This document shows, piece by piece, positions 1-10,603 of a stretch of 64,000 bases of DNA. The stretch comes from Diplonema papillatum. Lineage: Eukaryota > Euglenozoa > Diplonemea > Diplonemida > Diplonemidae. The position numbers were made by a program, and so were the translations under genes. Position 1 is the stretch's first letter, and each line of letters begins with the position of its first letter. The notes beneath the pieces were generated by a model. That model was not told where the DNA came from and made no database searches. It worked only from the letters and a program-made list of their open reading frames with translations. Where the stretch lies: positions 186,001-250,000 of the forward strand of contig JAPJBO010000119.1 in the NCBI GenBank assembly GCA_030068145.1, in the 5' to 3' direction.

Positions 1-584
1 AGATTGCCCCCGCTACTTTTCTCGGATCTTTGGCTCCTCCTTGAACTCTTTCGGACGCTGATTGCAACAAGTGTAACAGTGCCACTCAGTGACAGCTGTT
101 ACAGGGAGTCAGTCACACTGTCAGTGTGCTCCTGCTGTACTATCATAGTAACTATGCCTGCTGCCGCCACCAGCGAGTTTGCAAGCAAGCAAGCAAACTC
201 GCTGGTGACGGGGTAGCTTGCACACCGAGTAGAAGAGCTGTCGTAATTGTGAAATGCTCCGTTTGCTGGGTCGTTGCTGTCTGTTGAACCTTGGGTATCT
301 TAGAATATCAGTGCAGTGTCGCCGTTACTAGTACGGCTGTCACCGGCGTGGTTTGGGTCCTTTAGCAGGAAAAGTTGGAGACTACGCACCCCGCAACTGA
401 AACGGGTTTGCGGACAAGCGACCCTTTGAACTAAATTGATTCCTTGCCTGCTCCAAAACTTGGCAACAGAAGCATTGGCAGCTTCGTACTGACTGCGGTC
501 TGAAATATCAACATCGCTTTCGACGGGTTCGTCTTCCTGCGGTGCACTCTCTGACTCAAAATGTACCAGAACTATGGCATTAGC

Positions 585-1090
585 ATTGGTGCTGCGACCA
601 GACCTTTTTCGACGAATTTTTGCTCGAGATCAGCTCCGATGAAGAGAACGGCGCAAAATAGACCTGGGGACCAATAACTACGGGCTTGGTTCGTGGGTAT
701 TTGCATGCTGCAGGACACCAGGCGGGGAAGCCACCAGGTTTTAGTGGGGAAGAAACTGCCTACTACAGGAATCGATCCCCTGGTTGGTAACATTTTCCCG
801 CTGGTCCACGTAGCAGACCTTTTTCGACGATTTTTTGCTCGCTTTCAGCTCCGATGAAGAGATCCGTGAAAAATAGGCTCGGGGGCCTGCGAGTAAGCGC
901 GTGGTTCGTGGTACCTTGCGAGATGCAGAGCACCGGGCGCGGAAAACCTGGGGGTAGGTTTTCATTGGGAACGGCGGGAATCGATTCCCTGGTTGGTGAA
1001 ATTTCTTCGCTGGTCCACGACACGGCACGTTTTCGACGAAATTTTGCTCGCTTTCAGCTCCGATGAAGAGATCCGTGAGAGATAGGCCCG
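585..1090. repeat. Tandem repeat, about 215-bp unit, about 2.5 copies
   Basis: The block GACGAATTTTTGCTCG..CAGCTCCGATGAAGAG starts near 608, 826 and 1036. Each copy is followed by a TAG(A/G)C(C/T)(T/C)GGGG stretch and, further on, GGGAATCGATTCCCTGGTTGG. Copies are about 85-90% alike. It lies in intron 3 of the IP3 receptor gene. Confidence 0.8.
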
Positions 1091-1417
1091 GGGACCAATA
1101 GTGTGGGCCTGAACAAGATGCAGAGCATCAGGCTATCTGTAGTCCATCCGTGATCACAAACCCAAGGAAAAGCGAACCAAAACTCTGCACCATAGACCCA
1201 AGCCAAAAACCGGCGCAATTATGTTCCCTCGTCGGATGTAAAAGGTGAAAAACAGGTCCTGCGGGCATTGACTCTGGAGAAAAACCAGAGAAAACCCCCA
1301 CCTGCGGGAATTGACTCTGGTGAAAATTTCGAATTTTATTTCCGTTTCCACGATTTACATTTCCACGTGTGTCCACATCCCGAACACTTCCACGTTCAAG
1401 TTATTTCGTCCTTGAGT

Positions 1418-1480
1418 CCATTTCTCGCAGATCTTTTCATCGGAGCTGATCTCGAGCAAAAACTCGTAAAAAAAGGTCTG
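1418..1480 (-). repeat. Inverted copy of the 215-bp repeat unit
   Basis: CTTTTCATCGGAGCTGATCT..CGAGCAAAAACTCG..GGTCTGG is the reverse complement of the unit at about 600-655, so the tandem block is closed by an inverted copy. This could be the edge of a foldback element. Confidence 0.65.
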
Positions 1481-1624
1481 GAACTGTGGACCGGCTTCCA
1501 GGAGCCGGAATCAGGCCCACAGGCGTAACCAGACTCCGTGGGGGAGCTGGGCCCGGCCTGGGGGGGGGTCCAACTCAAAAAAACTTTGCTCAAAAACCCG
1601 AGATCGGTGCCGAAAATACGGTTT

Positions 1625-1795
1625 CAACACTTTTTTTTCGTTTTTTTGAGGTTTTTGAGGGGTGAAATCTGAATTTTTTTTTTCCAGCCACTGGAGCCAC
1701 TGGGAGCCACTGGTGGCTCAGCCACTGGTGGCTCAGCCACTGGTGGCTCAGCCACTGGTGGCTGGTGGCAGCCACCAGCCACCACTGGCTACTGC
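1625..1795. repeat. Poly-T leader plus AGCCACTGGTGGCTC minisatellite
   Basis: A T-rich stretch (TTTTTTTCGTTTTTTTGAGG..CCAGCCACTGG) is followed by about four copies of the 15-bp palindromic unit AGCCACTGGTGGCTC. The same T-rich leader plus a related AGCCA/TGGCT palindrome recurs at 2945-3095, so these are two members of one repeat family. Confidence 0.75.
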
Positions 1796-1797
1796 TA

Positions 1798-2055
1798 AGG
1801 TTTGTTGAAACTTGTGTGAGAATGGTAAAATTTTGTTTTTTTTTGTGTGAGAATGGTATTTGCCCCGGCAAAAACTTAGATTTGTCTACCGTTATGGGCA
1901 TCAGCCCTTTGTTGCGACTGTGTGAGATTGGTAACATTGTTGGAGCTTGTGTGAGAATGGTAACATTTGTTGCGACCGTGTGAGAATGGTAAGGTTGAAA
2001 TTTGTGTGAGAATGGTAAAAATTTGTTCTTTTGTGTGAGAATGGTATTTGCCCCC
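1798..2055. repeat. Degenerate tandem array of TGTGTGAGAATGGTAA
   Basis: TTGTGTGAGAATGGTAA(A/C) occurs at least seven times between 1800 and 2050 at irregular spacing (about 25-45 bp), joined by A/T-rich linkers. The long minus-strand ORFs here (1590-2219 and 1901-2467) merely read through the array. Confidence 0.75.
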
Positions 2056-2407
2056 TGCCTCGGAGAAAAAAAAAACGGAAGACAAAGAGTCCGGCCGCGG
2101 TACCGCAACGAGAAGGGAACCCCACAGGGTAGAGTAACAGCGGAACATGGGTGATAGAAAAAGGTAGACTCGACATCATCAAAACGATGGTGGAAAGGGG
2201 GTTTAGGAGGAGAGCACACGGGGCTTGGAACTTCGCCTGGGACACCCCCAAGCTTGCGACACGGGCTAGCCGGCTGGTGCTGCGACTGGGACTACGTGGT
2301 AGGCTGCTACCTCCGTAACTAGGTGGTATGGATACCCGCTGCTGCATGGCATCCTGGGATCTGAGGACCACGATCGGTCGTGGTATCACATACCGTGGTG
2401 GAACTAT

Positions 2408-2455
2408 GACGTGGCATCTACACACATGTAACCTACGATGTGTGTAGATGCATAC
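2408..2455. repeat. Short hairpin around TGTGTAGATGC
   Basis: GCATCTACACACATG and its near reverse complement TGTGTGTAGATGC flank an 8-10 bp loop. Function is unknown; the rest of 2100-2940 shows nothing else recognisable. Confidence 0.5.
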
Positions 2456-2939
2456 GTACGGGGACAAACCAGAAACGGCTTAATGTAAGCAGGTCCGCGC
2501 ATCCTCTCCCATCCAGTCTATTCGCTCCATAGATAGACGGTATACCCTCAGAACCCCGTATTCTGAGGCTGAGTGGGGGCCCTTATCCCTTCTTCTGAGC
2601 ATAGAACCCGGTTTCGCCTCAGAGGCACACCCCACATGCACAGCATCGTACTTGCCAGAATATTTCTGCCCAAACCCCTCCCCCCTGGCATCGTCTCATA
2701 TTCCTCTCTTTTTGTACAATCGGAGGTCCTGAAGTCCCACCTTTTTGCCTTGGGCCCGGGGAGAGGGGAGCAAATACTGCGCAGGATACAAGCCACCCTG
2801 GGATGCTTCTCAAAACCCGGAGTAGTTCTGAGCGTTCCTGCAGGAAAGGTAAAAATAAAAAATGTACCCCACCCTGAGTTCTGCCGGGTTTCTGCCGGGT
2901 TCTTGGCGACTTCTTACCGAGGGTCTGGAGCACACCATC

Positions 2940-3100
2940 ACACTTTTTTTTCACTTTTTTGAGCTTTTTTGGGTGCTAGTTGAATTTTGTTTCCAGCCAT
3001 TCTGAGCCATCGAGTGGCTCAGAATGGCAGCCACCGGTGGCTATACCCCACACTGCACTGGGTGGCTCCCAGTGGCTGGTGGCTATCCCCCACACTGCTC
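2940..3100. repeat. Second member of the T-rich/AGCCA palindrome family
   Basis: The leader TTTTTTTTCACTTTTTTGAG..TTTCCAGCCATTCTGAGCC parallels 1630-1695, and TGGCTCAGAATGG/CCATTCTGAGCCA form a hairpin. It lies just downstream of the exon 3 donor of the IP3 receptor gene. Confidence 0.65.
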
Positions 3101-3149
3101 CAAGCGGCACAGACTGACAGAAGGAAACAGACTTAAACGTCCTGCGTAC

Positions 3150-3531
3150 CTGGCTCGTGTGCTTCCTTATGAATTTCAAGCCTGCCCGTTTGAGTGAACT
3201 GGTAAGGGCATCGCCTGGCTTGCTGGGATTTTCAGCATCCTTCGTCCCGATGTTGTGCCAGGCGACGACGAGGCGGGATGCCTGCGGAGGCGGCTCCGGG
3301 TACTGAGGGATCATGTAGGCGTGAATGGCCAGACCGACGGCAGCTGCTTGTATCGACTCGAGAATGTCGGTCTTCGCCATGTTCATCGACGAGCTGTCGT
3401 CCCAGTAGATCGATTCGTCCCCGATGAGCGCGAGGATCATGTCCCGGGGGATCCATCGCCGCACGTCAATCAAAGCCAAGGAGTTGCCTTTGCACAAGTT
3501 GGCGAGCACACCGTACATCGCTAGATAGTAC
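3150..3531 (-). CDS. Inositol 1,4,5-trisphosphate receptor homologue, exon 3
   Basis: A 382-nt exon that continues the IP3 receptor. The acceptor is CAAACCCAG at 3532. The split codon CG+G joins exon 2 (..KLI) to RYYLAMYGVLANLCKGN without frame break. The residues resemble the stretch of animal receptors beginning LFARMCLDRQYLAI (YLAMYGVLANLCKGNSLALI, RDMILALIGDESIYWDD, LAIHAYMIP, AWHNI), where the RIH domain leads into the central armadillo region. The exon ends SQ at 3150 before GTACGCAGG, phase 0. Intron 3 then runs past the left edge, so the Ca2+-channel part of the protein lies outside the window. An ORF starting further upstream (3683) looks like a signal peptide but is intron sequence read through the acceptor. 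The intron before this exon is 8.1 kb. Confidence 0.75.
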
Positions 3532-3664
3532 CTGGGTTTGGAGGTAGGCAAACTTCTTGTTGTGATCGAACGACGTTGTGAATCAAAAATGTTGCGAGTT
3601 AGCAGAGCACTGTGGAAACGGGCGGCAGTGTGGAGCCTGAGCAGGTAAGCGGCAAGTGTTGTTG

Positions 3665-3715
3665 CTAGGATGGTGTGATGCATAGTACGGTGGAACTATG
3701 GTAGAACTACGGAAG
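3665..3715 (+). repeat. GGTGTGAT..ACTATGG..ACTACGGAAG motif
   Basis: A 50-bp segment (ATGGTGTGATGCATAGTACG then GAACTATGGTAGAACTACGG) resembling segments at 22365-22435 (minus) and 59180-59235 (plus). The other two lie immediately upstream of the two copies of the unrecognised transposase-like gene. This copy sits in IP3 receptor intron 2 without such a gene beside it. Confidence 0.5.
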
Positions 3716-3919
3716 TACTAGTAAGCACTCGGAGTTCTTTTTTTCTGGTCCTACGCAGCAGGGATTTATATAACCAACTCAAGCCCAGCTCAGCCCAGCT
3801 TAAGCCCGGAATCAGTCTGGAACAGCAATCCACCGAGTTTTTGCTCATATTGTGGGCCGCTACCTGGGTTACTTGCCATCATAGCCGGGTCCCCCCCCAC
3901 CCCCGGGTCCGCTTCGTTT

Positions 3920-4390
3920 ACTTTTGGAATCGGTTCGCTTCTTGGTTCGTTTCTAGTTTTGGAGAGTTCGTTTCTAGTTTTGGAAGGTTCGAAACTAGTT
4001 TTGGAATCGGTTCGTTTCTGGGCTCTTTTTTTAGGCTGATTTAGCTTGGGGAGTGCTTCGTTTACTTTTGGAAGGTTCGAAACTAGTTTTGGAAGGTTCG
4101 TTTCTAGTTTTGGGTGGCTCGTTTACTTTTAGAACCGGTTCGTTTACTTTTGGAACGGTTCGTTTCCAGTTTTGGAAGTGCTTCGTTTACTTTTGGAAGG
4201 TTCGTTTCTAGTTTTGGAATCGGTTCGTTTACTTTTGGAAGGTTCGTTTCTAGTTTTGGAATCGGTTCGTTTACTTTTGGAAGGTTCGAAACTAGTTTTG
4301 GAATCGGTTCGTTTACTTTTGGAAGGTTCGAAACTAGTTTTGGAATCGCTTCGTTTACTTTTGGAAGGTTCGAAACTATTTTCGTTCACT
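3920..4390. repeat. Tandem array of GGTTCGTTTCTAGTTTTGGAA
   Basis: About twenty units of 20-21 bp alternating two variants, GGTTCGTTTACTTTTGGAA and GGTTCG(TTT/AAA)CTAGTTTTGGAA. The spacing is regular but there are no unique spacers, so it is not CRISPR-like. The array abuts the left end of the Mutator-like element at about 4455, and a second array of the same unit lies at 6720-7045 in the same orientation. Confidence 0.85.
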
Positions 4391-4454
4391 TTTAGCTGTT
4401 TTTGCAGGAGTTACCACAGTTTTCCACAATTTCCATACTTTTCAGATTTGGGAA

Positions 4455-6200
4455 AATTACAAACATGCCCCCATAGTTTGGCCGACTTTTCAAGTTTGCC
4501 CCTGGAAGTTCTTACTTTTTACAAGGTATATTTACTACTTTTTACAAGGTTGCCCCCTATATTTACTAATTCTTACAAACATGCCCCTTGATAGTTCTTA
4601 CTTTTTACAAACATGCCCATGAAGTTTCCCCTTTTTACAAACATGCCCAAAAAGTTTCCATTTCTTACAAACATGTCCATGAAGTTTCTACTTCATACAA
4701 GGTTGCCCAATATAGTTTACAGATCTTACAAACTTGCCCCGGGTACCCAGGTTCTCACCCGAGAACCAGCTAAACATGCCCAAGAAGATGAAAATGCAAC
4801 GAATGCCTTCCTCCGAGTTGGAAACCGAAAGGTTGTCATCCTCTGGGCTGCCATAGTCCCATGCGAAAACACCCTTTGGTGGACCTACGCCTTGAACCGG
4901 AAGCTTTTGAAAGGTCACTCTCTGGCGAAACAATATTCATCAGCGACCAGGACAAAGGGATCAGCTTTGGAGGATGTATTCCCTGACTTCCCGCAAGTAT
5001 CCTGCGCGCACCACCTCAAGTCAAAGCTGCACAGTGGAAAGGTACGGGAATCCCTTCTCATGGAGGCTGCACAGGCCGGCTCAACGTCAGAATACAAAAG
5101 CCAATGCAGAAAATACAAAAGGAAAACAAGCACGATTTCGACTATACTTCCTCCCGTGTACTGCTGAGGGGGAAAAAAAGCGAAGGATGAAAAGCAATGG
5201 CGAGGTCCGTCCCCTTCGATTGCAAATCTACAGGGCACAACAAACGAACATGCTCCGATGTAATCAACAAACCACAAAAGGGCTCAAAGCGCGGCACGTC
5301 AAGTGACCCAGCGCCAGCAGCAAAGAAACGAAAGTGCACCGGATGTGGTGATTCGGGTCACAACGTTTTGACATGCAAAAAACAGGATGACAAATAGCAG
5401 ATCTGTGAATGTCCTCCCCTTTTCAAACCCCAACCCTCCGTCCTAATCTCTCTTTTTTCTCGATGGTTCATTTTCGCAAACGAATCTCCGGTTCGAATCG
5501 TCGGCTGCACTTAAGCATCACCTGGGATGCAAGCCACTACGACCATCGCACACACGTATCAGGTATCACATGACGCATAATTTAGCGTAGCTTGCGGTCA
5601 GCTGATATCCGCTGTCCTGCAATGGGCCCTTCTATCGGGTCTGAAGGGGGTTACCCCGCGTTCCTCTCGCTGCTTCCTCCGGGCCGGGACGCACCTGCTC
5701 TATTTTGCTCTCCACATGTCCGAATATTTCAAACCTTTCGGCGCTGTGCCTTTCTTTTGTTTTTGGACAGGCTTACAAGTCCTGGGTGTGTTTTATCTTG
5801 GAGACCAGTCTTTCTTCCGCCCTTCTCGTTCTCCGATGGTGAATACCTGCGCACAACAGAGTCACAACACAATGAAGAGGTTACAGTACAGATCATCCCG
5901 GGTGCACAACAGCAATTCCATCGAGCAAGAACCTGGGTACCCGGGGCAAGTTTGTAAGATCAGTAAACTATATTGGGCAACCTTGTAAGAAGTAGAAACT
6001 TCATGGGCATGTTTGTAAGAAATGGAAACTTTTTGGGCATGTTTGTAAAAAGGGAAACTTCATGGGCATGTTTGTAAAAAGTAAGAACTATCAAGGGGCA
6101 TGTTTGTAAGAATTAGTAAATATAGGGGGCAACCTTGTAAAAAGTAGTAAATATATGGGGCAACCTTGTAAAAAGTAAGAACGGTAGATTTTGGCCATTT
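4455..6200 (+). mobile_element. Decayed Mutator-like element (MULE) with tandem-repeat terminal inverted repeats
   Basis: The left end (about 4455-4760) carries tandem units of the type CTTACAAACATGCCC(C/ATGAAGTTTC) that end in GGGTACCCAGGTTC. The right end (about 5930-6190) is the inverted counterpart, beginning GAACCTGGGTACCCGGGGCAAG and running through units of GGGCATGTTTGTAAG. The arms are therefore roughly 250-300 bp long. Between them lie a transposase fragment (4760-5167) and a CCHC zinc knuckle (5197-5397), both typical of Mutator-like transposases. Long terminal inverted repeats are typical of MULEs. The element sits inside IP3 receptor intron 2. Confidence 0.75.
4760..5397 (+). pseudogene. 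MULE transposase fragment with C-terminal CCHC knuckles
   Basis: The frame through 4790-5060 reads VVILWAAIVPCENTLWWTYA and later ALEDVFPDFPQVSCAHHLKS. It matches the MULE transposase (RNase H-fold) pattern in which an A..VP.EN...W helix is followed by ..FP...H..C..HL, close to the catalytic core. The expected D-R before the GSALEDVFP helix is not seen (SATRTKG), so the core is probably damaged. After a frame change, 5197-5397 encodes two knuckles, CKSTGHNKRTC and CTGCGDSGHNVLTC, the CxxCGxxGHNxxTC type usual at the C terminus of MULE transposases. The N-terminal half is missing. This is a broken, probably non-autonomous copy. Confidence 0.7.
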
Positions 6201-6226
6201 TTGTTCCTTCTATCCTAGCGGCTATT

Positions 6227-6685
6227 AACATACACGAGAACCGGATGACATAAAATTGTCCGCAAATACACACAGCAGATCAAAGAAAGGGGGGCAAGGT
6301 GGAAAATGCAGATCAAACGGGAGTAGAATGTGCACACGCTTATCCGACTCTTGACTTACTATGCCGTGTTCTGAAAGCTGTCGAGGGGCCCCTCCATAGG
6401 TTCTCGCATGATTCGTTCGCCTTTGTAACACCATCCGTTTGTAGTACGCTTCGCAATTGTTTTCTTGCAATATCTAGCCGAATGGCGGGTGGCGGATTTC
6501 CGCGCTCGTGCGCAAGACACAATTATGCTGCTTTGCAGTGCAAGCCGAACCCTGTTCGCGACTTCGGCTGCGGTAAAGTGTTACAAAGTCTTCGGCTTTC
6601 AGATCCGGATACGCGTATGCAACAGATAGTTAGAGGTCACTTGAGGATACCCGTGTGCAGCGTTCGAAAGAGTTTGCGTATCTGG
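6227..6685. repeat. 460-bp dispersed core, copy 1
   Basis: It begins AACATACACGAGAACCGGAT and ends GAGTTTGCGTATCTGG. It is about 97% identical to 10604-11066. Its left neighbour is the MULE right arm and its right neighbour is the GGTTCGTTTCTAGTTTTGGAA array, whereas copy 2 has quite different arrays on both sides. No convincing ORF. Confidence 0.85.
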
Positions 6686-6719
6686 CGTCTTTTTTTGGGG
6701 GGAACTCGTTTGACCCTCT

Positions 6720-7045
6720 TCGCAGGTTCGTTTCTAGTCTTGGAAGGTTCGCTTCTAGTTTTGGAAGGTTCGTTTCTAGTTTTGGAAGGTTCGCTTCTGG
6801 TGGTCGGAAACCGATTTCTGGACACGATTGCCTTTGGAACTTCGGTCCGATCTCGTTCTTAGTTTTGGAAGGTTCGTTTCTAGTTTTGGAAGGTTCGTTT
6901 CTAGTTTTGGAAAGGTTCGTTTCTGGTGGTCGAGGTCGATTTTTGACACGATTCCCTTGAAATTTCGGCCGATCTCGTTTTAGTTTTGGAATCGGTTCGT
7001 TTTCTAGTTTTGGAATCGGTTCGTTTCTAGTTTTGGAAGTGGTTG
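6720..7045. repeat. Second GGTTCGTTTCTAGTTTTGGAA array
   Basis: About a dozen units in two or three clusters separated by a 50-bp spacer containing TGGTGGTCGG..CCGATTTCTGGACACGATT that itself is repeated at 6918-6960. Same unit and orientation as 3920-4390. Confidence 0.8.
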
Positions 7046-7935
7046 CAGGTTCACGCCCATAAGGAAGTTTAGAATCCGGGAATACGATAGGATATGATAC
7101 ATGTGGTGTCTACAGTCAAGGGCGCGCCCAAGTCCGTTTACAGCGCCCTACAACTTGGAGAAGGTACTACTTTAGCCAGACTCAAGGTGGCGAGTCGCTG
7201 AGCGTAGTCGGCACGCGGCATCGCTGGGCCTTAAGGAGCAGGGCCACCGGCATGCCGCGGAAGGACTCGACCTTCCTGGCCGCCGAGTGGCGGACACGCG
7301 CGTTTTTGACGCGGTGGATGCCGACGACAGCGGGCTGCTGACGTTCAAGGAGTTGATCAAGTATAGCCGGTCCCGGACGTCGTGTTCCGGCACGTGGTCG
7401 GCGACGGGGGCAATCTCATGAGTCGCCCCCGCCATGCTCACCCGAGCTGCTTGTCTACGCGACCCAGGCTATGCCCATAGTCATGATCGTGCACCACGGG
7501 TTTTAGAACAAACAGAAACTAAAGGTAACCTGAACCAATTTGGACGCGTTTCGGCCCGGAATTCGGGAAGCTTTGAAATGTTCGTACATTCTGCCGGAAA
7601 CACGAAACGAGTGCAAAAGCTGCTTGGGTCAGACTTCAAAATACCGCCAAAAAGTGAAAACCCCAGGGAAAAGTCCAAAACTTTCAGAACCTCCAAAAAG
7701 TCCAAAAAGAAATTCCGGTCCAAAGAAATTCTGATTTTCCGAACGCAGTTCCCAACGCGATTCCTTACTGTGCGATAGACGAAAGCTGGGGGTCAGTTGT
7801 CTGCCACGAGCGTCATTCAACAAAGCCAGTTCTGCAGGAATAAGTCACGATTACTCGTCGGTTTGTGTTTTGCGGCTGAACATGCAGAACTGTGGTCGCT
7901 TTTTTGGACCCCCACTCTTCCCCCACAGGAATCGG
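7046..7935. other. Intronic stretch without recognised features
   Basis: Within IP3 receptor intron 2. Short ORFs on both strands look random; nothing resembling a domain or a repeat was seen. Confidence 0.4.
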
Positions 7936-7990
7936 GCTGAGTATTGAGTTCTGTAAAGTGCAAGTGCCATGAAGGCAGGCGAGCACCACG
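7935..7990 (-). repeat. Diverged copy of the 54-bp retroelement-flanking sequence
   Basis: TGAGTATTGAGTTCTGTAAAG and the following CAAGTGCCATGAAGGCAGGC parallel the 54-bp sequence at 40545-40598 and 49980-50033 and match more closely a copy at 26791-26841. It may be the 3' end of a truncated retroelement copy read on the minus strand. Confidence 0.5.
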
Positions 7991-9035
7991 GCTGAGTACG
8001 GGGAGTTTCTGGGAATGTGTTGCCTACTAGGAGTGTTATACAGCTTGCCTGCCTCATGCTCTTCCGCACTTACTACTAGTAGCTCCCAATGCCCGATAGA
8101 CAGTGCGATGTGAGTTCAAGCTACTTCGAGGCGATGATTTCAATCGTCGTATGTGAACAACCGAAGATGCGAAAGAACTGTTTCCACAAAAAGTACACCG
8201 GCTACGCGATTCACCGTGCGGTAGACCCGACGAGTAGAAACCAGAACCTGCTGGTGTCCCACCCGACGAAAGCTTTGAGCAATCGGTGGGCTCAATGGTC
8301 GTCTGCACGTCCCGAAAAGACAAAGAAACGTGACTTCCAGGCATTCGAAATGCCCGGACAAAGCACCACGACGTGTTGACTGGCACACAACGCGCGCGCC
8401 ACAGGCTACAAGAATGGTTTTCCGCGGCGGCGTGAAAGAGGAAGTCTCCAAGCACGCAATGAGAGAGTGCCTCCAACACTAGAAAGCGGAGCACGTAGCA
8501 GTGAGCAACTATTTGTGGAATGTGCACAACACAAAGCCTTGCATGCAAACAGTTCGGCGGACAAAGCCAGCACCTGTTGCACATTCATGTTGGGAAGCTC
8601 GGCAAGAAGACCTGCCGACCATCTCTCATTTCTTCGTGGGTTTTAGGGAACCCACTACTGTAAATGCACTGTGTCCGGTGCGATGCCAAGGCGATAGGAG
8701 CGCCATGAGCGACAAGCCGAATCTACGGACCAGAGTTTGAATGTGGTCGGAACCCCGCATTATGTCCAGTGTCTGAGACCTGTCACGACATGTCTCTGAC
8801 CTCACCGTAGGGATAGCACTGTCGTTTGCACTATGTTTGCTAAGCCATACAAGCTCAGGAACTTTCCCAAGAAACCAACCAAAAACCTCGCAACTCGGCC
8901 TGTCTCTCGCGAAAACTGGGGTTGCCCAGGTGGTTTGTGGTGTCTCGGCACCGGTGGTCACGGTAGTGCCGTGAAACCCCTCGAAAACTCTCGAAACACC
9001 AAGGATTTGGGTCCAGGTTGGGTGGATTTTGTCTA
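7991..9035. other. Intronic stretch without recognised features
   Basis: No conserved ORF seen on either strand; still within IP3 receptor intron 2. Confidence 0.4.
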
Positions 9036-9190
9036 AATCACTAGTCATTTTTACTAGTGCACTAGTCATTTTTACTAGTGCACTAGTCATTTTTACTAGT
9101 GGCACTAGTCATTTTACTAGTCAAAATTTTGACTAGTAAAACCACTAGTCAAAGTCAAAAAAGTCCTTGACTAGTGCACCGTGTAGAAAC
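9036..9190. repeat. CACTAGTCATTTTTACTAGTG palindromic array ending in CACCGTGTAG
   Basis: Four units of about 21 bp, each itself palindromic around ACTAGT, then variants, ending GACTAGTGCACCGTGTAG. A related array at 24515-24625 ends with the same ACTAGTGCACCGTGTA. The end sequence suggests this is the right end of a short TIR element of the CACGGTG family described in findings. Confidence 0.75.
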
Positions 9191-9234
9191 GAACCCCCCC
9201 CCCCTGTGGATTACTTTTTACCCCCGACACGTAC

Positions 9235-9380
9235 TTTCCACCCCGAAAAACGGGGGGTAAAGAGTATAAATCGGGGGGTATAGAGTATAATTCGGGGGGT
9301 GGAAATTGTTGTCGGGGGGTGGAAAGTATTTTTCGGGGGGTGGAAAGTACTTACTTGTCGGGGGGTGGAATAGCTATTTT
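9235..9380. repeat. Array of TCGGGGGGTGGAAAGTACTT
   Basis: Six or seven G-rich units of 18-25 bp. The same unit appears at 10105-10190 and 11068-11165, all in the same orientation. G-runs could form quadruplexes, which is an inference only. Confidence 0.8.
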
Positions 9381-9510
9381 TTGCCCAAGAGAAAAGTTGT
9401 TTTCTTGCACGAGAGTTTTCCGGATTGCCACGAGGGCCCCCCGGGGTGGGGGGGGCCCGAGTGGCAATCCGGAAAACTCGAGTGCAAGAAAACAACTTCT
9501 CGAGGCAAGA
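9381..9510. repeat. Long near-perfect hairpin with GC-rich loop
   Basis: Left arm GTTGTTTTCTTGCACGAGAG followed by TTTTCCGGATTGCCAC (from 9396), right arm its complement through 9496, loop of about 29 bp containing GGGCCCCCCGGGG. The arms extend imperfectly to 9381 and 9510. One of four hairpins of this kind. Confidence 0.85.
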
Positions 9511-10104
9511 AGATGGCTTTTCCACCTGCCAGACGACTTTGACACACTGCGAGAGGCTACTTTTAGGGACAAGAACGATGCGACAGATGCCGTATTTGCG
9601 TACGCCTGATCTGTGATGAAAGAAGAAACAAGGGTTTGGAGTGCACACTGATCTACTCGAAGAAGAGCACGAGTCAGTGTTAAATGAACGCTGCACCTGG
9701 ATGCGTCTTGAGTGCTGAAGTTCAGTACGGCACCGCTGCCTACTGTAATGTTGTGCACGACCGTGGGCACGGCTTGTGGCACAGGACCTTTGGGTCCTTT
9801 GCCCAGATCCGTCGCAAGGTTCTCGTGCACGAGATCAGGCCAGTGTAGCGCTGTTCGTACTTTGCCTGGCTCGCCGTGCCCAGCAACTCGTTTTCCCGAG
9901 CTTTGGCGGCGAGTTTCGCAACATCTTTCTTTGTCTTTGGCATCCTCACCCCTGAGATCGTGTTGGAAGTGCCGGAATTGTGTCGGAATTGTGACGGAAA
10001 ACCAAAAGTGTCTACAGTGAAGAAAAGTCGCCCACAGTGAAGAAAAGTCCGCCCACAGTGAAGAAAAGTAGCCTACAAGCAGTGTAGAAAAGTCGGCGGG
10101 CAGG

Positions 10105-10190
10105 TGGAAAAGTACTTTTCGGGGGGTGGAAAGTACTTTCGGGATTTTCGGGGTGGAAAGCACTTGCCGGGGGGTGGATTGTTTTCTGGA
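10105..10190. repeat. Short TCGGGGGGTGGAAAGTACTT array
   Basis: Three to four units of the same G-rich repeat as 9235-9380; it directly precedes the AACCCGCAAACCC array. Confidence 0.7.
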
Positions 10191-10239
10191 GCGCGGCGGG
10201 ACACTGTACTTGCACACACGAGAATCGAGTTTAAAAACA

Positions 10240-10597
10240 GAAACCAATTTAACCCGCAAACCCGCAAACCCCCACAAACCCGGAAAAACTCGCAACCCCG
10301 CATATCCGAACGTGCAAACCCGCAAACCCAAACCCAAACCCGTATACCCGCGTACCCAAACCCGCAAAACCGCATACTCGAAACTGCATACCCGTTCCCG
10401 CAAACCCGCATACCCGAACCTGCAAACCCAAACCCGCATACCCGCGTACCCAAACCCGCGTACCCGATCCCGCAAACCCGTTCCCGCAAACCCGCAAAAC
10501 CGTTCCCGCAAACCCGCATACCTGAACCTGCAAACCCAAACCCGCGTACCCAAACCCGCAAACCCGCATACCCGAACCCGCATACCCGCAACAAGTA
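10240..10597. repeat. Telomere-like C-rich array of AACCCGCAAACCC / CATACCCG
   Basis: About 350 bp of degenerate 6-7 bp units AACCCGC, AACCCG and ATACCCG. It resembles a degenerate telomeric repeat in composition but is interstitial. It directly borders copy 2 of the 460-bp core. The 498-residue minus ORF across it is an array artefact. Confidence 0.8.
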
Positions 10598-10603
10598 TGA
10601 ATG

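Noticed and set aside
1590..2467. Long minus-strand ORFs of 188-209 codons
   Set aside because: They read through the TGTGTGAGAATGGTAA array and the AGCCACTGGTGGCTC minisatellite.
3531..3683. Signal peptide at the start of an ORF (MHHTILATTLAAYLL..)
   Set aside because: The residues before 3531 are intron sequence read in frame; the exon begins at the CAG acceptor, and upstream exons are in the 13.7-11.7 kb block.
3920..4390. Possible CRISPR array
   Set aside because: Units follow each other directly without unique spacers; the surrounding genes are eukaryotic.
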